DNA of 64,000 nt from Candidatus Zixiibacteriota bacterium (lineage in GTDB: Bacteria > Zixibacteria > MSB-5A5 > GN15 > FEB-12): contig JBFLZR010000005.1 in the NCBI GenBank assembly GCA_040756055.1, positions 219,501 to 283,500 on the forward strand, given 5' to 3'. Shown here one piece after another: positions 1 to 8,099 of this stretch; the stretch's first letter is position 1; each line of letters starts with the position of its first letter. The notes under the pieces were generated by a model. The model ran no database searches. It had not been told where the DNA came from and worked only from the letters and a program-made list of their open reading frames with translations. Both the position numbers and the translations under genes were made by a program.

Positions 1-833
1 CCTTCCTCGACCGCGCGGTTAAGGAAATCCGATAACACCTTGCCGTCCTCGATCATCTTTATCAGACCGGAGACTTTTCGAAGGTCGGCGAACTCCGGTT
101 GTTGCACCAGATGGTCAGCGCCCGCCACGTGAATATCTTCCGAACGACCTTCGGACCATATCTTGTCCTTGGAATCGATTATCAGTTTAATCAGCCGACC
201 GTGGCCCGGCAAATCAGCCATTCTCTTTGAGATCGACTCCTTGATCTCGCCGAGCGTAAGCCCGGCCAGACGCTCGTTGAGAACCGACTCAACTTCGCGC
301 AATGTCGGCTCGGACAGGTCCGCCTCGATCTCGATAATCACACTTTTGGCCAGACCGGAATGCACCACCACCACCACCATAAGGCGACCATCGGCAATAG
401 GTATAAGCTTAAGGGCCTTTAAAACACCCTCTTCAAACCGGGGCGCGATTGTAACTCCAAGCTGATTGGTAATCTCGCTTAAGACTTTGCAGGTCTGACC
501 AAGAATCTCGCTGATTCCACGACCCTCGCGGAGAATTGAACCCTTAATGAACTTCTTCTCCCTCTCCGTGAGAGCATCCGGCTTCAACAGATAATCGACA
601 TATACGCGGTATCCCAGATCGGTGGGAATGCGACCGGCCGATGTATGCGGCTGAGTGACCAGACCAAGTTCCTCGAGGTCCTGAAGAGTATTGCGAATGG
701 TGGCCGAGGATATCCCCATCTGGAATTTGTTGGCAATAGCTCTGGAGCCAACCGGATCAGCGGTGGCGATATAGTAATTGATCAGATTCTCGAGAATCTC
801 TTTTTCACGTTGTGTTAAATTTTCGAAAGCCAT
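1..833 (-). CDS. hrcA: Heat-inducible transcription repressor HrcA (3' end beyond window)
   Basis: HrcA represses class I heat-shock genes (groE, dnaK operons) by binding the CIRCE operator, and depends on GroEL for activity. The translation on the minus strand begins at the ATG at 833 and shows the family N-terminus: a winged helix with TQREKEILENLINYYI, then DPVGSRAIANKF and SSATIRNTLQDLEELGL, then the wing motif HTSAGRIPTDLGYRVYVDYL. The GAF-like middle part follows. About 277 codons are present, and the family is usually near 340 residues, so the C-terminus is cut by the left edge. A CIRCE-like operator and a promoter lie just upstream, which fits autoregulation. Its usual partners grpE and dnaK would lie outside the window. 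Identification is firm from the N-terminal half. Confidence 0.95.
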   Translation of the reverse strand, partial: MAFENLTQREKEILENLINYYIATADPVGSRAIANKFQMGISSATIRNTLQDLEELGLVTQPHTSAGRIPTDLGYRVYVDYLLKPDALTEREKKFIKGSILREGRGISEILGQTCKVLSEITNQLGVTIAPRFEEGVLKALKLIPIADGRLMVVVVVHSGLAKSVIIEIEADLSEPTLREVESVLNERLAGLTLGEIKESISKRMADLPGHGRLIKLIIDSKDKIWSEGRSEDIHVAGADHLVQQPEFADLRKVSGLIKMIEDGKVLSDFLNRAVEE

Positions 834-856
834 ATGAATCACCCACACCTGCCACT

Positions 857-883
857 TTGGCAGCCGCAATGGCAGAGCGCTAA
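857..883. promoter_or_regulatory. CIRCE-like operator upstream of hrcA
   Basis: Read on the minus strand this is TTAGCGCTC, nine bases, then GGCTGCCAA. The CIRCE consensus is TTAGCACTC-N9-GAGTGCTAA. The first half matches 8 of 9 bases, the second 6 of 9, and the nine-base spacer is exact. It lies 23 bases before the hrcA start and would overlap the expected transcription start, where HrcA operators usually sit. The second half is degenerate, so binding is an inference. Confidence 0.65.
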
Positions 884-884
884 T

Positions 885-914
885 AAATTACGGGTTATTT
901 ATAACAATTGTCAA
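885..914 (-). promoter_or_regulatory. Probable sigma-70-type promoter of hrcA
   Basis: On the minus strand a perfect -35 TTGACA (914-909) is followed after 18 bases by TAATTT (890-885) as a weak -10. Initiation a few bases further on would fall in the CIRCE-like repeat, so repressor binding would block it. The -10 assignment is uncertain. Confidence 0.45.
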
Positions 915-957
915 GGCGAAATGATTCCTGGGAAACGAATTTCGCGCCAGGGGACTC

Positions 958-997
958 AAAAAGAAACCGGCCGCGGCTAAATGACCGTGGCCGGTTT
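958..997 (-). terminator. Intrinsic terminator after the 1022-1330 gene
   Basis: A 13-bp stem (964-976 with 985-997, one G-T pair, 8-base loop) is very GC-rich and is followed on the minus strand by a T-rich run (TTTCTTTTT). It separates the small secreted-protein gene from hrcA. Confidence 0.8.
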
Positions 998-1021
998 GGG
1001 AAAAAATCATATCTGATCGCT

Positions 1022-1330
1022 CTAACCTTCGTCGTCTTCCTTTTTATCGTCTTTCTTCTTGTCCGTCTTATCGTCTGTCGACTTCTTCTTCAGGTTCTCT
1101 TTGCGATCATCGATACCATTGTTGTTTTTATCTACGAAGTCATCGTATTTCTTGTTCTGCTCAGAACTCGAATCAGACTTCTTTTTGGCCTCTTCTTTCT
1201 TCTTGTCCTGATCCGACTTCTTCTGGGTCACCTTTTGCGGCTGCTTTTCCTTTTTCTCGATTGCGGCGACATTGCCGGCGACGGAGAACAGAAACAAGCC
1301 TGCTATCAGATATGTAAGCATCGTTTTCAT
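1022..1330 (-). CDS. Small secreted charged protein with one calcium-loop-like motif
   Basis: A 102-residue protein of unknown function. It starts with a signal peptide (MKTMLTYLIAGLFLFSVAG, cut near AAI). The rest is almost only Lys, Asp, Glu, Ser and Gln and should be disordered. The single ordered-looking element is DKNNNGIDDRKE, which resembles the Dx(D/N)xNG loops of thrombospondin type 3 or EF-hand repeats. ATG at 1330 is preferred over the in-frame GTG at 1336 because GGAG stands 8 bases before it. It lies 63 bases downstream of the DUF4384 gene on the same strand and is followed by a strong terminator, so the two are probably cotranscribed. Confidence 0.7.
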   Translation of the reverse strand: MKTMLTYLIAGLFLFSVAGNVAAIEKKEKQPQKVTQKKSDQDKKKEEAKKKSDSSSEQNKKYDDFVDKNNNGIDDRKENLKKKSTDDKTDKKKDDKKEDDEG

Positions 1331-1393
1331 TTTCACTGCTCCGTCAATAATTTAGACCTTACAATCTCTCTTAGCAACCAAAATCCTTCCCAC

Positions 1394-2941
1394 TTACTTC
1401 TTGGACTTTTTGGTGCTGTTATCAGGTTTGTTATCGGTCGATTTGCTCTTGCTCGATGAATTGTCGCTCGAGGAGTTGCTTTTCGCCGGAGCGGTCGCTT
1501 TTGATGATCCCGAACCACTGGACTGCTTTTCCACCTTGGTCGGTCTTGACCCGCTGCTTGACGAGCCTCTGTCGGATGAACCTTTGGTGACTGTCTTGGC
1601 GGCTCCTCGCGAACTCGAACTCGAACCCGACTTCTTCTGGTAATAACCCGAACCGGCTTCGCTCGATGTTTTACTGCTCGAGCTGCCCTTGGTCACCCGC
1701 TGGCTACCGGACGAACGGGTTGCTTTTTCACTGCCGGTGGAGCGTGATGTTCTTTCCGAGACGGTAGACTTACGGGCATCACCCGAGGCATCCGACCCTC
1801 TCGATTTGCCCGACTGGTATGAACGCGCCGACTCACCGGCGTCTTTCGACTTGGCAGCCGCGCCTGATTTGGTCACGTTACCGACTGTCTCAAAACCGCG
1901 ATCGGTCTTTACAACTTTCGCGGCGCCCCGGACATACTTCTTGTCCAGCGACACTTGGTCGGTGGAGACCTTGGATACCGTCTTGGAGCCCGTTATGACC
2001 GTCTTCGAGGGCGTACCCACCACGGACTTGGTCTTGAATGTCGGGTAACCGCTGGTAATCGGGTCGCGATAGCCAATCACACGAACGTCTTTGTACTTCG
2101 ACACCACTGTGGGAAGCGGGTTCACGATAGTCCGGTCCAGAACAACCGTGTGGTAGCGGGTGATATGCACCGGGTACTCCCAGCAGTAACCATAGTAATC
2201 GTAAACCGTGAAGGTGTGCCATCCGATATAGATCCTCGGTATATACAACGGCGCCACACCCCAGTAAACACCGTCAATATAAACCGTACCGCCCCACGGA
2301 TAGTCGATATAGACATTACCACACACTGTCCAGGTAGGATAGTGCGGATAGTGAATCGGGCGGTAGTATTCCGGTTCCCACTCATTGATATAGATCGCGG
2401 CCCGATCGAACGCAAAGCGCTGCCCGCCGTAGCGAACGAAATAATGCGAATTCAGATAGTCCATGTAATCCAGACGGTCGTCCCAGTCACAGACAAGGCC
2501 CGACGATGGGTACCAGTCCGGAAGCGGGAATCGTTCGCGCGAAGCGATAATCTGAATGTTCTCCACCCCGCTGGGGCCGCTCACCACGAAATCGAAATCA
2601 TCATCGCCACCGGGAAGACTATAGGTTGCCCCGCCGCGAATGAAATTGTCGGCCTCCGGCGCCACCGGGAACAGCATGTTAACCCGCCCGCGGCTGTCGA
2701 TCGAATAAATCGCCACGAACGCGTCGCGGTTGGCGCGGAAATTCAATACCAGATTATCACCGTCGTAGAACTCGTCATCCGAATGATTTGTCCAAATCTC
2801 CACATCCAGGTAGCGGTCAATCTTGATCTGGTCGTAGTCTTCGGCCGAAAAAACTTCGTCCTGCTGCGCTCTCACAACCGGCGCAAGTATGACAGCCAGA
2901 AGAGCCGTCATGCCGAGTAGTTTTGTGATGCTGCGTAACAC
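1394..2941 (-). CDS. Exported DUF4384/PEGA-like surface protein with Ser-rich tail
   Basis: A 515-residue exported protein. A signal peptide covers about residues 1-25 (cut after VVRA). Residues around 45-135 resemble DUF4384 (ANRDAFVAIYSIDSRGRV, then LFP), a domain found in many envelope proteins. The Tyr/Trp-rich middle contains a PEGA-like stretch near 212-240 (GTVYIDGVYWGVAPLYIP), a type of domain associated with cell-surface proteins. From about 330 to the end the chain is Ser/Gly/Lys low-complexity and probably disordered, and may contact the cell wall or surface polymer. The start is GTG at 2941 with AAGGAAGG 8 bases upstream. Function is unknown. Confidence 0.75.
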   Translation of the reverse strand: MLRSITKLLGMTALLAVILAPVVRAQQDEVFSAEDYDQIKIDRYLDVEIWTNHSDDEFYDGDNLVLNFRANRDAFVAIYSIDSRGRVNMLFPVAPEADNFIRGGATYSLPGGDDDFDFVVSGPSGVENIQIIASRERFPLPDWYPSSGLVCDWDDRLDYMDYLNSHYFVRYGGQRFAFDRAAIYINEWEPEYYRPIHYPHYPTWTVCGNVYIDYPWGGTVYIDGVYWGVAPLYIPRIYIGWHTFTVYDYYGYCWEYPVHITRYHTVVLDRTIVNPLPTVVSKYKDVRVIGYRDPITSGYPTFKTKSVVGTPSKTVITGSKTVSKVSTDQVSLDKKYVRGAAKVVKTDRGFETVGNVTKSGAAAKSKDAGESARSYQSGKSRGSDASGDARKSTVSERTSRSTGSEKATRSSGSQRVTKGSSSSKTSSEAGSGYYQKKSGSSSSSRGAAKTVTKGSSDRGSSSSGSRPTKVEKQSSGSGSSKATAPAKSNSSSDNSSSKSKSTDNKPDNSTKKSKK

Positions 2942-2981
2942 TTTATTTACCTTCCTTTCACTTATATTTCTATCCAGAGTG

Positions 2982-3845
2982 TTAAAAGCTCACCTTAAGG
3001 TAGTCCTCACCGTGAACCGGCTTCTCCAGGACGACCGGCTTGAGTTCAGGATTGCCTTCGTCAGTCTGATAAGCCCACTCGAACGTAATCGAATTCGTAT
3101 GAATCGCCGTCACACGCATCTTGGCGAAATTGTTATCAGCCGTCCAGATTACATATGTGTGATACAATACCACCTCGACCCAGCCGATTTCCGACCACCC
3201 CTCGGTCGGCGCCCAGCCGATATCGTCGAAACTCGAGGTATACCCCATGTCCTGGAGATCGGTGTTAATGTTGGCGGCGTTTATATAGAACACACTCTGC
3301 GTTTCGTCTACATCGAGATATATTCGGTCGATGACTATGTCCGCCGCCGTGTTGTCCCAGCTTACCGTCGTCTGGGCGGCAAAACTGTATCCCGATGCCT
3401 CAGGTATCACCGTGGAATCGAAAACCTCCGCCTGTCCTTCAGGTCTGGGAGTATCAAAAACATTTTCAGCCGACAATTCAGAAACGTTACCCGCCTGGTC
3501 GACTGAAGAGACGGCGTAGTAATAAGTCACTCCATTAACCACAGCGTCGTCGATATATTCGTAGATATACAGATCGAGATCCGGGTTGGCGACCGCATCC
3601 ACCCGGCCTATCTCTGCATAATTCGTGGTGGGTTCAAAGGAACGCCAGATTATGTACTCCGTGATATCGCTTTCATAAGGACCGTTCCAGAAAACATAAA
3701 CCTCTCCATCACCTGTAACGGAATAAACGCCCTGAGGAGCAGCCGGAGTGAAATCAGCGACGATAACATCAGGCTCGTCATCGGTGCATCCGACGAAAAA
3801 CAAGGCCGTCGCGGCCAGAACCAGCGCGAATATTTTCGTTTTCAT
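2982..3845 (-). CDS. Lipoprotein with fibronectin type III domain
   Basis: A 287-residue predicted lipoprotein: a Lys-containing n-region, hydrophobic core and lipobox FVGC with Cys at residue 20, followed by TDDEPD. Residues about 33-130 look like a fibronectin type III module (PQGVYSVTGDGEVYVFWNG, then YIIWRS and YYYAVSSVDQAGNVSELS). The remaining 150 residues are beta-rich and not recognised. It probably sits on the outer membrane and binds a protein or glycan partner. The ATG at 3845 has AAGGAG upstream. An unusual palindrome cluster lies about 125 bases before the start. Confidence 0.75.
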   Translation of the reverse strand: MKTKIFALVLAATALFFVGCTDDEPDVIVADFTPAAPQGVYSVTGDGEVYVFWNGPYESDITEYIIWRSFEPTTNYAEIGRVDAVANPDLDLYIYEYIDDAVVNGVTYYYAVSSVDQAGNVSELSAENVFDTPRPEGQAEVFDSTVIPEASGYSFAAQTTVSWDNTAADIVIDRIYLDVDETQSVFYINAANINTDLQDMGYTSSFDDIGWAPTEGWSEIGWVEVVLYHTYVIWTADNNFAKMRVTAIHTNSITFEWAYQTDEGNPELKPVVLEKPVHGEDYLKVSF

Positions 3846-3969
3846 AACCCAATCTCCTTAGGAATTCTGTTGTCTTCGGTTAATAGTTAATCAAAACCCG
3901 TGCCGAAGCAGACAAGTGCTTAGCTGGTCAACACTTAACTGATTTTAGGGGATTAATAGTAACATGGCA

Positions 3970-3993
3970 GCGCACAATAATTGTGCGCACAAT
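3970..3993. promoter_or_regulatory. Overlapping palindromes, operator-like (three GCACAAT half-sites)
   Basis: The heptamer GCACAAT occurs at 3972-3978, inverted at 3980-3986 and again direct at 3987-3993. This makes two overlapping perfect palindromes: 9-bp arms around one base (3970-3988), and 14 bp without spacer (3980-3993). It lies between the 3' end of the response-regulator gene and the lipoprotein gene. There is no T-run, so an operator is more likely than a terminator. No regulator is assigned. Confidence 0.5.
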
Positions 3994-4008
3994 GAAAAGG
4001 ACGCACTC

Positions 4009-5361
4009 TTATTGGTCGTTTGGCGACAAATCGTATTCTTTGATCTTGGTTCTCAAGGTGTTGCGGTGTATTCCCAGCTTTTCGGCGCACAGCGACATAT
4101 TCCATCCGAGGCTATCCAGACAACTCTTGATATGCCGTTTTTCCATTTCGGCAAGAGTCGTCATGGCGCCGCCGACGGTGGGGCCTCCCGTAGTAAGGCC
4201 GCTGAGATTTGTTTTGCGGATTCTGTCATCGCGGGTCAGAACAACCGCCCTCTCGATGATATTCTCAAGTTCGCGGACATTGCCCGGCCAGGAGTAGTTT
4301 ACCAACAGCTCCGCCGCTTCAGGGTCGATACCCCTGATTTCTTTTCCGACTTTCCTTGAGTATTTTTTAATAAACTCATCGGCCAGCAACAATACATCCC
4401 CTGCCCGGTCTTTGAGAGGAGGCAAATAGATTCGAATGACATTCAGCCTGTAGAACAGATCTTCGCGGAACTTCTGCTGCTCAACCAACCTGTCAAGATC
4501 TCGATTGGTGGCTGCGATTATCCTTATATCGAGCGGGATTTCTTTGACCGAGCCCAGCCGCTCGATTTTTCGATCTTCGAGCACTCTGAGAAGTTTCACC
4601 TGCATCGTAACCGGCATCTCCCCGATTTCGTCAAGGAACAGCGTGCCGCCATCAGCCAGTTCGAACCGTCCCTGCTTGGCTTTGTCCGCACCGGTGAAGG
4701 CGCCTTTTTCATAGCCGAAGAGTTCGGACTCCAGAAGATTTTCCGGGAAAGCCGCGCAGTTGATAGCCACCAGCTTCTTTTCCGCGCGAGGCGACAGGGC
4801 GTGAATGGCTCTGGCGACCAGTTCCTTGCCCGTGCCCGATGGTCCAGTCACAAGCACCGTAGCATCCTTGGGGGCCACCAGCGATATCATTTCTTTTACC
4901 TTTTTGATAGCCTCCGACCGACCAATTATCTCAGAACTGGGGAAAATTTCCGCCAGACGTTCACTCATTACCTTGTGCTCGACAACAAGTCGGTTCTGCT
5001 CGGCTGCCCGGTGGAGTTTGACGATAAGCTCATCGAGATCCTCGATTGGCTTGGTGAGATAATCAAAGGCGCCGGACCGCATCGCCTGTACAGCCGTTTC
5101 AACTGAGCCAAAGGCGGTCAGCACGATCACCTGTACGAACGGGTTAATCTCCCTCAATCGATCGAGAAGTTCCAGGCCGCTGATACCCGGCATTTTCAAA
5201 TCAACCAGCGCCAGCGGCGCGAATATTTTGTGATACTGCTCCAAGGCTGCCTCACCGCTTTCAGCGGTGTGAACCTCAAAGCCTTTTTTAGTTAAGAAAC
5301 CCTTGAGCAGGTCGCGCTGGCTCTGCTCGTCATCGACGATTAGAAGTCTCAAGTCTTTCAT
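4009..5361 (-). CDS. Sigma-54-dependent response regulator, NtrC family
   Basis: A 450-residue two-component regulator with three domains. The receiver (about 1-120) has the acidic pair D10/D11, phosphoacceptor D54 (LALVDLKMPG) and the YLTKP lysine. The AAA+ sigma-54 activator domain (about 145-370) has Walker A GPSGTGKE, the sigma-54 contact motif as ELFGYEKGAFTGA, and Walker B GGTLFLDEIGEM. The C-terminal Fis-type helix-turn-helix has LGIHRNTLRTKIKEY. It would activate sigma-54 promoters by ATP hydrolysis when phosphorylated. The ATG at 5361 places the receiver at the usual distance; in-frame starts at 5388 and 5397 would only add residues before it. No histidine kinase partner lies in the window, and its targets are unknown. 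Confidence 0.93.
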   Translation of the reverse strand: MKDLRLLIVDDEQSQRDLLKGFLTKKGFEVHTAESGEAALEQYHKIFAPLALVDLKMPGISGLELLDRLREINPFVQVIVLTAFGSVETAVQAMRSGAFDYLTKPIEDLDELIVKLHRAAEQNRLVVEHKVMSERLAEIFPSSEIIGRSEAIKKVKEMISLVAPKDATVLVTGPSGTGKELVARAIHALSPRAEKKLVAINCAAFPENLLESELFGYEKGAFTGADKAKQGRFELADGGTLFLDEIGEMPVTMQVKLLRVLEDRKIERLGSVKEIPLDIRIIAATNRDLDRLVEQQKFREDLFYRLNVIRIYLPPLKDRAGDVLLLADEFIKKYSRKVGKEIRGIDPEAAELLVNYSWPGNVRELENIIERAVVLTRDDRIRKTNLSGLTTGGPTVGGAMTTLAEMEKRHIKSCLDSLGWNMSLCAEKLGIHRNTLRTKIKEYDLSPNDQ

Positions 5362-5399
5362 CGCATAAAACTTAGATATTGCCCTCATTTCAGGCAAAC

Positions 5400-5428
5400 A
5401 AAAAACCCGCCAAGGGGCGGGTTTTTTT
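5400..5428 (-). terminator. Intrinsic terminator after the beta-barrel gene
   Basis: A perfect stem ACCCGCC/GGCGGGT with loop AAGG, flanked by A-runs on the left and T-runs on the right, so it can work in both directions. It separates the 5445-6122 gene from the response regulator, which therefore needs its own promoter in the short gap. Confidence 0.85.
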
Positions 5429-5444
5429 CAAACTCGTTGGTACA

Positions 5445-6122
5445 TCAGTCGCCGGAACCAATCAGAATTCTTACGCCGGCGTGAATCTCCCAAACCGCAA
5501 GATCATCGCCGAACACGTAGGTCGTTCCCTCGTACTCATGGTCGGATTCGGCGGATTTGATAATGTGGTAGTTGCCTTCAATAAAGAAGCCGCCGTAGTC
5601 GGCCGTGTAAATGAATCCGCCCGCGCCTATCCCGTATGAAAGTGCCGGGGAGTAGGAAAGCTGACGGTACCGGTCATTGTCTCCATCACCATCGCTGTCG
5701 ACATAAGTGGTAAACTTGTTGAAAGTCAGGCCAATGTTGGCCTTCACATACGGCGAATAGCTCGAATAAGGCATCAGATAATACTTGGCATAGACCTGGG
5801 GATTATAGATTCGGTGCTTGAGATCCGCAGCCGCCTCATCGTGACTGTAGGCCGCGATTGAGTATTCAGCGAACCTGAACGAAATTCCCGCCACCAGTGG
5901 GTTGGAGATAAAATATCCTATATCCATGCCAACATTGTAACCTGTCTTGGCGCCCAGGGAATCGTTCCATTCGAGCATATCCGAGGTGGGGCCGTCCACG
6001 CCGCCGAAGAAGTTCATCTCCAGAATATCGCGAGCCCATTCTTCTTCTTCTTCCTGGGCCATCACGGTCAAATTGAGCAAAAGTAACAACAGAGCCGCAA
6101 GCAAGATCACTGATTTTTTCAT
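5445..6122 (-). CDS. Outer-membrane beta-barrel protein
   Basis: A 225-residue protein with a signal peptide (MKKSVILLAALLLLLLNLTV, cut after MAQ) and a chain of alternating aromatic and small residues ending in amphipathic strands (FGDDLAVWEIHAGVRILIG). That pattern fits the small 8-strand OmpA/OmpW/OprF-type barrels. A DSDGDGDNDRY segment near residue 145 looks like a calcium-binding extracellular loop. It is monocistronic: a terminator follows and the next upstream gene ends 270 bases away. The exact family and ligand are not recognised. Confidence 0.75.
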   Translation of the reverse strand: MKKSVILLAALLLLLLNLTVMAQEEEEEWARDILEMNFFGGVDGPTSDMLEWNDSLGAKTGYNVGMDIGYFISNPLVAGISFRFAEYSIAAYSHDEAAADLKHRIYNPQVYAKYYLMPYSSYSPYVKANIGLTFNKFTTYVDSDGDGDNDRYRQLSYSPALSYGIGAGGFIYTADYGGFFIEGNYHIIKSAESDHEYEGTTYVFGDDLAVWEIHAGVRILIGSGD

Positions 6123-6320
6123 GGTGATATCCTCAAAAGCCTTTCGTTATATTCCACACACTTCGCTCGGCTGCTTTGCCCCTGAAGCCGCTTCGCGAAA
6201 AGTTGAAGTAAACATTTTATAGACGCTTTGTCAACTGATTATATCCAAAGGCGACCACAAAAAACGCTGCTTACCCCTGCTTTTTGCTTGGGGCAAAAGC
6301 GGTTACATCTGGCCGTCGTC

Positions 6321-6356
6321 AAACAAACGAAACGCCGGCAGTAAGCCCGCCGGCGT
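6321..6356 (-). terminator. Probable terminator after the LRR lipoprotein gene
   Basis: CGCCGGC (6333-6339) pairs with GCCGGCG (6349-6355) around a nine-base loop. On the minus strand it is followed by TTTCGTTTG. It lies 40 bases past the stop codon of the leucine-rich-repeat gene. Confidence 0.6.
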
Positions 6357-6395
6357 CGGCTCAAAGCTTCAGGACGCTTTCAGAAATTCTCAAAA

Positions 6396-7649
6396 TCAAT
6401 GATAAACTGTCACATCCCTGGCCTCGAGCGCGGGAATATGTTCATTTACTGATTCCTCTGAAAGGGGATTGTTCTGTAAGAACACGACGTCACCGGAATC
6501 CAAACCGGGATTGTTGACCAGTGGCTCGATGTCAACAATCTCGTTGTAGCGCAGGTTCAATTCCCTAATGCCGGTCAATCCTGAAAGCGGTGTAATATCG
6601 GCTATTCGGTTGAAGACAAGGTTCAGGATTTCTAATCCCGTCAAACTCCCCAGAGCGGTTACATCGCTAATGTTGTCGCCATTCAATATTAGAGTTTTTA
6701 CCTGCGTTAGATTAGCCGCAAAACTGACGTCCCCCAGCTGATTGCTGCCAAGATCCAATTCCGTTAAAGAGTCCAACCCATATAGGGTCGTGAAATCAGT
6801 TACATCGGTGGAATTGAGCCGGAGCCAGCCAAGATAACTCATATTGGCCAGCGGTGTGATATCGCTGATCGGATTCTCCCCTGCGATGAGTTGACGAAGC
6901 CCGGTCATGCCGGCCAACGGGGATAAATCCGAAATGTTGTTGTCAGCCAACCCCAGCGCGAATATCTCATCCAGATCCGCTAATGGTGTAAGGTCACTGA
7001 TATTGTTACCGTACAGAAAGAGAAAGTGAACCGAGACAAAATACTCCAGACCTGTTAAATCTTCAATTGTAAGATCTGTCGCGCCAAAATCAGTGATATT
7101 CTGAACATCGGAAAAATGAATGTCACCCGTAGCCAACCCAATTGTATCGCGAACCACCCGCACCAGAGCCGTATCGGCAAACACCACAACCTCATCAACG
7201 AGACAGGTCAAACTCAGACAGTTCGATAATCCACTCCAATTGCCAGCCACGTCGCGGGTCTTTATGGCAAAATAGTATTTCTGACCCGACTGAAGACCGT
7301 CCACGGTATACTCCTGAGTCATACCGGCCGGGAGTGGCGGATCAACCTCCGTTGCCTGAATCGCCGATAAAAAATTCGCGGCTGTAATGGAATCCGTTGA
7401 TCCTCGAAGATCGTACTCGTAGGCACATCCCGTCGAACCATCATCGCCAGGGGCTGTCCACCGAAGCAAAGCAGAGTTGGTGTTTACAGCAGCCACCCGT
7501 AAATCGACAATAGCACTCGGGGCGAGACCATCATTATCCTCGTCATCATCTACGTCTCCCCCCGTCGAGTTGTCCGAACAGGAAAAGGCCAACATGCAGG
7601 TGAGCGTCAGAACCATCGACAGCCCCCATGCCCTCACGGATCTGTACAT
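6396..7649 (-). CDS. Leucine-rich-repeat lipoprotein with Fn3 domain
   Basis: A 417-residue lipoprotein (lipobox LAFSC, Cys near 24) with an acidic linker DVDDDEDND. It has a fibronectin type III module (about 42-150; ends YYFAIKTRDVAGNWSGLSN) and about eight internalin-like leucine-rich repeats of 22 residues (about 170-400). The repeats have consensus xISDxTPLAxLTxLxxLxLxxN, for example NISDLSPLAGMTGLRQL. Such proteins usually sit on the cell surface and bind proteins. The ATG at 7649 has GGAGG five bases upstream. It is transcribed away from the DJ-1/propeller gene, with a 450-base divergent gap between them. Confidence 0.85.
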   Translation of the reverse strand: MYRSVRAWGLSMVLTLTCMLAFSCSDNSTGGDVDDDEDNDGLAPSAIVDLRVAAVNTNSALLRWTAPGDDGSTGCAYEYDLRGSTDSITAANFLSAIQATEVDPPLPAGMTQEYTVDGLQSGQKYYFAIKTRDVAGNWSGLSNCLSLTCLVDEVVVFADTALVRVVRDTIGLATGDIHFSDVQNITDFGATDLTIEDLTGLEYFVSVHFLFLYGNNISDLTPLADLDEIFALGLADNNISDLSPLAGMTGLRQLIAGENPISDITPLANMSYLGWLRLNSTDVTDFTTLYGLDSLTELDLGSNQLGDVSFAANLTQVKTLILNGDNISDVTALGSLTGLEILNLVFNRIADITPLSGLTGIRELNLRYNEIVDIEPLVNNPGLDSGDVVFLQNNPLSEESVNEHIPALEARDVTVYH

Positions 7650-8099
7650 ATCAACCTCCTTTTGAGAACCCTCGAACCGCCATACCTCAAAACATGTGAA
7701 ACCGGCGCGCGTTATTTAGTCTGTTTGAATGTCGCCGGTAGCATAATAGACAAATTTCTCAATTATAATGACGCAATGTACCTCCCCATGCCCGCAGCGT
7801 CAACCTGTCAGCATAAAAAAAACGTCAAGACCAGCGTAGACTGCGCGCCGTACCCCTTACAATATGCACGTAACAGTCTCGCGATTGATAGCGAATATAC
7901 GTCGATGAATCACCAGTTGATGCCAACCTTCGCTCTGAGCAGCATATTGGGGGAACGAGGCCAGAGCGCCATATTTTGTTGGCACACTTACTGTTGCGCC
8001 TGAGGGCGAAGGCGCGTTCCGAACGAAACAAAATCTCGGTTGATTCGTCTATGAAACAGGTGCGCCAATTAAACAAACACCAAAAGAGGAACCTCGCCA
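7650..8099. other. Divergent intergenic region without a recognised gene
   Basis: 450 bases between two divergent lipoprotein genes. Short open frames on both strands show no codon pattern or motif and are treated as chance. Visible items are a small hairpin GCGCCT...AGGCGC (7995-8014) in the leader of the 8100 gene, and GAGGAAC about nine bases before its ATG. A TATAAT at 7760-7765 (plus strand) has no good -35 partner. The promoters for both neighbours should be here but cannot be fixed by eye. Confidence 0.5.

Noticed and set aside
908-1459. Long hydrophobic open frame on the plus strand
   Set aside because: It is the antisense of the Lys/Asp-rich secreted protein and the DUF4384 tail; the Leu/Phe richness is the mirror of Lys/Glu codons, and it lacks a ribosome site.
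1955-2920. 321-codon plus-strand open frame opposite the DUF4384 gene
   Set aside because: No recognisable motif or signal peptide, while the minus-strand frame has a signal peptide, domains and a ribosome site.
6168-6203. Sigma-54 promoter upstream of the beta-barrel gene, as a target of the NtrC-like regulator
   Set aside because: No TGGCAC-N5-TTGCA-like match was found there or in the other gaps inspected.
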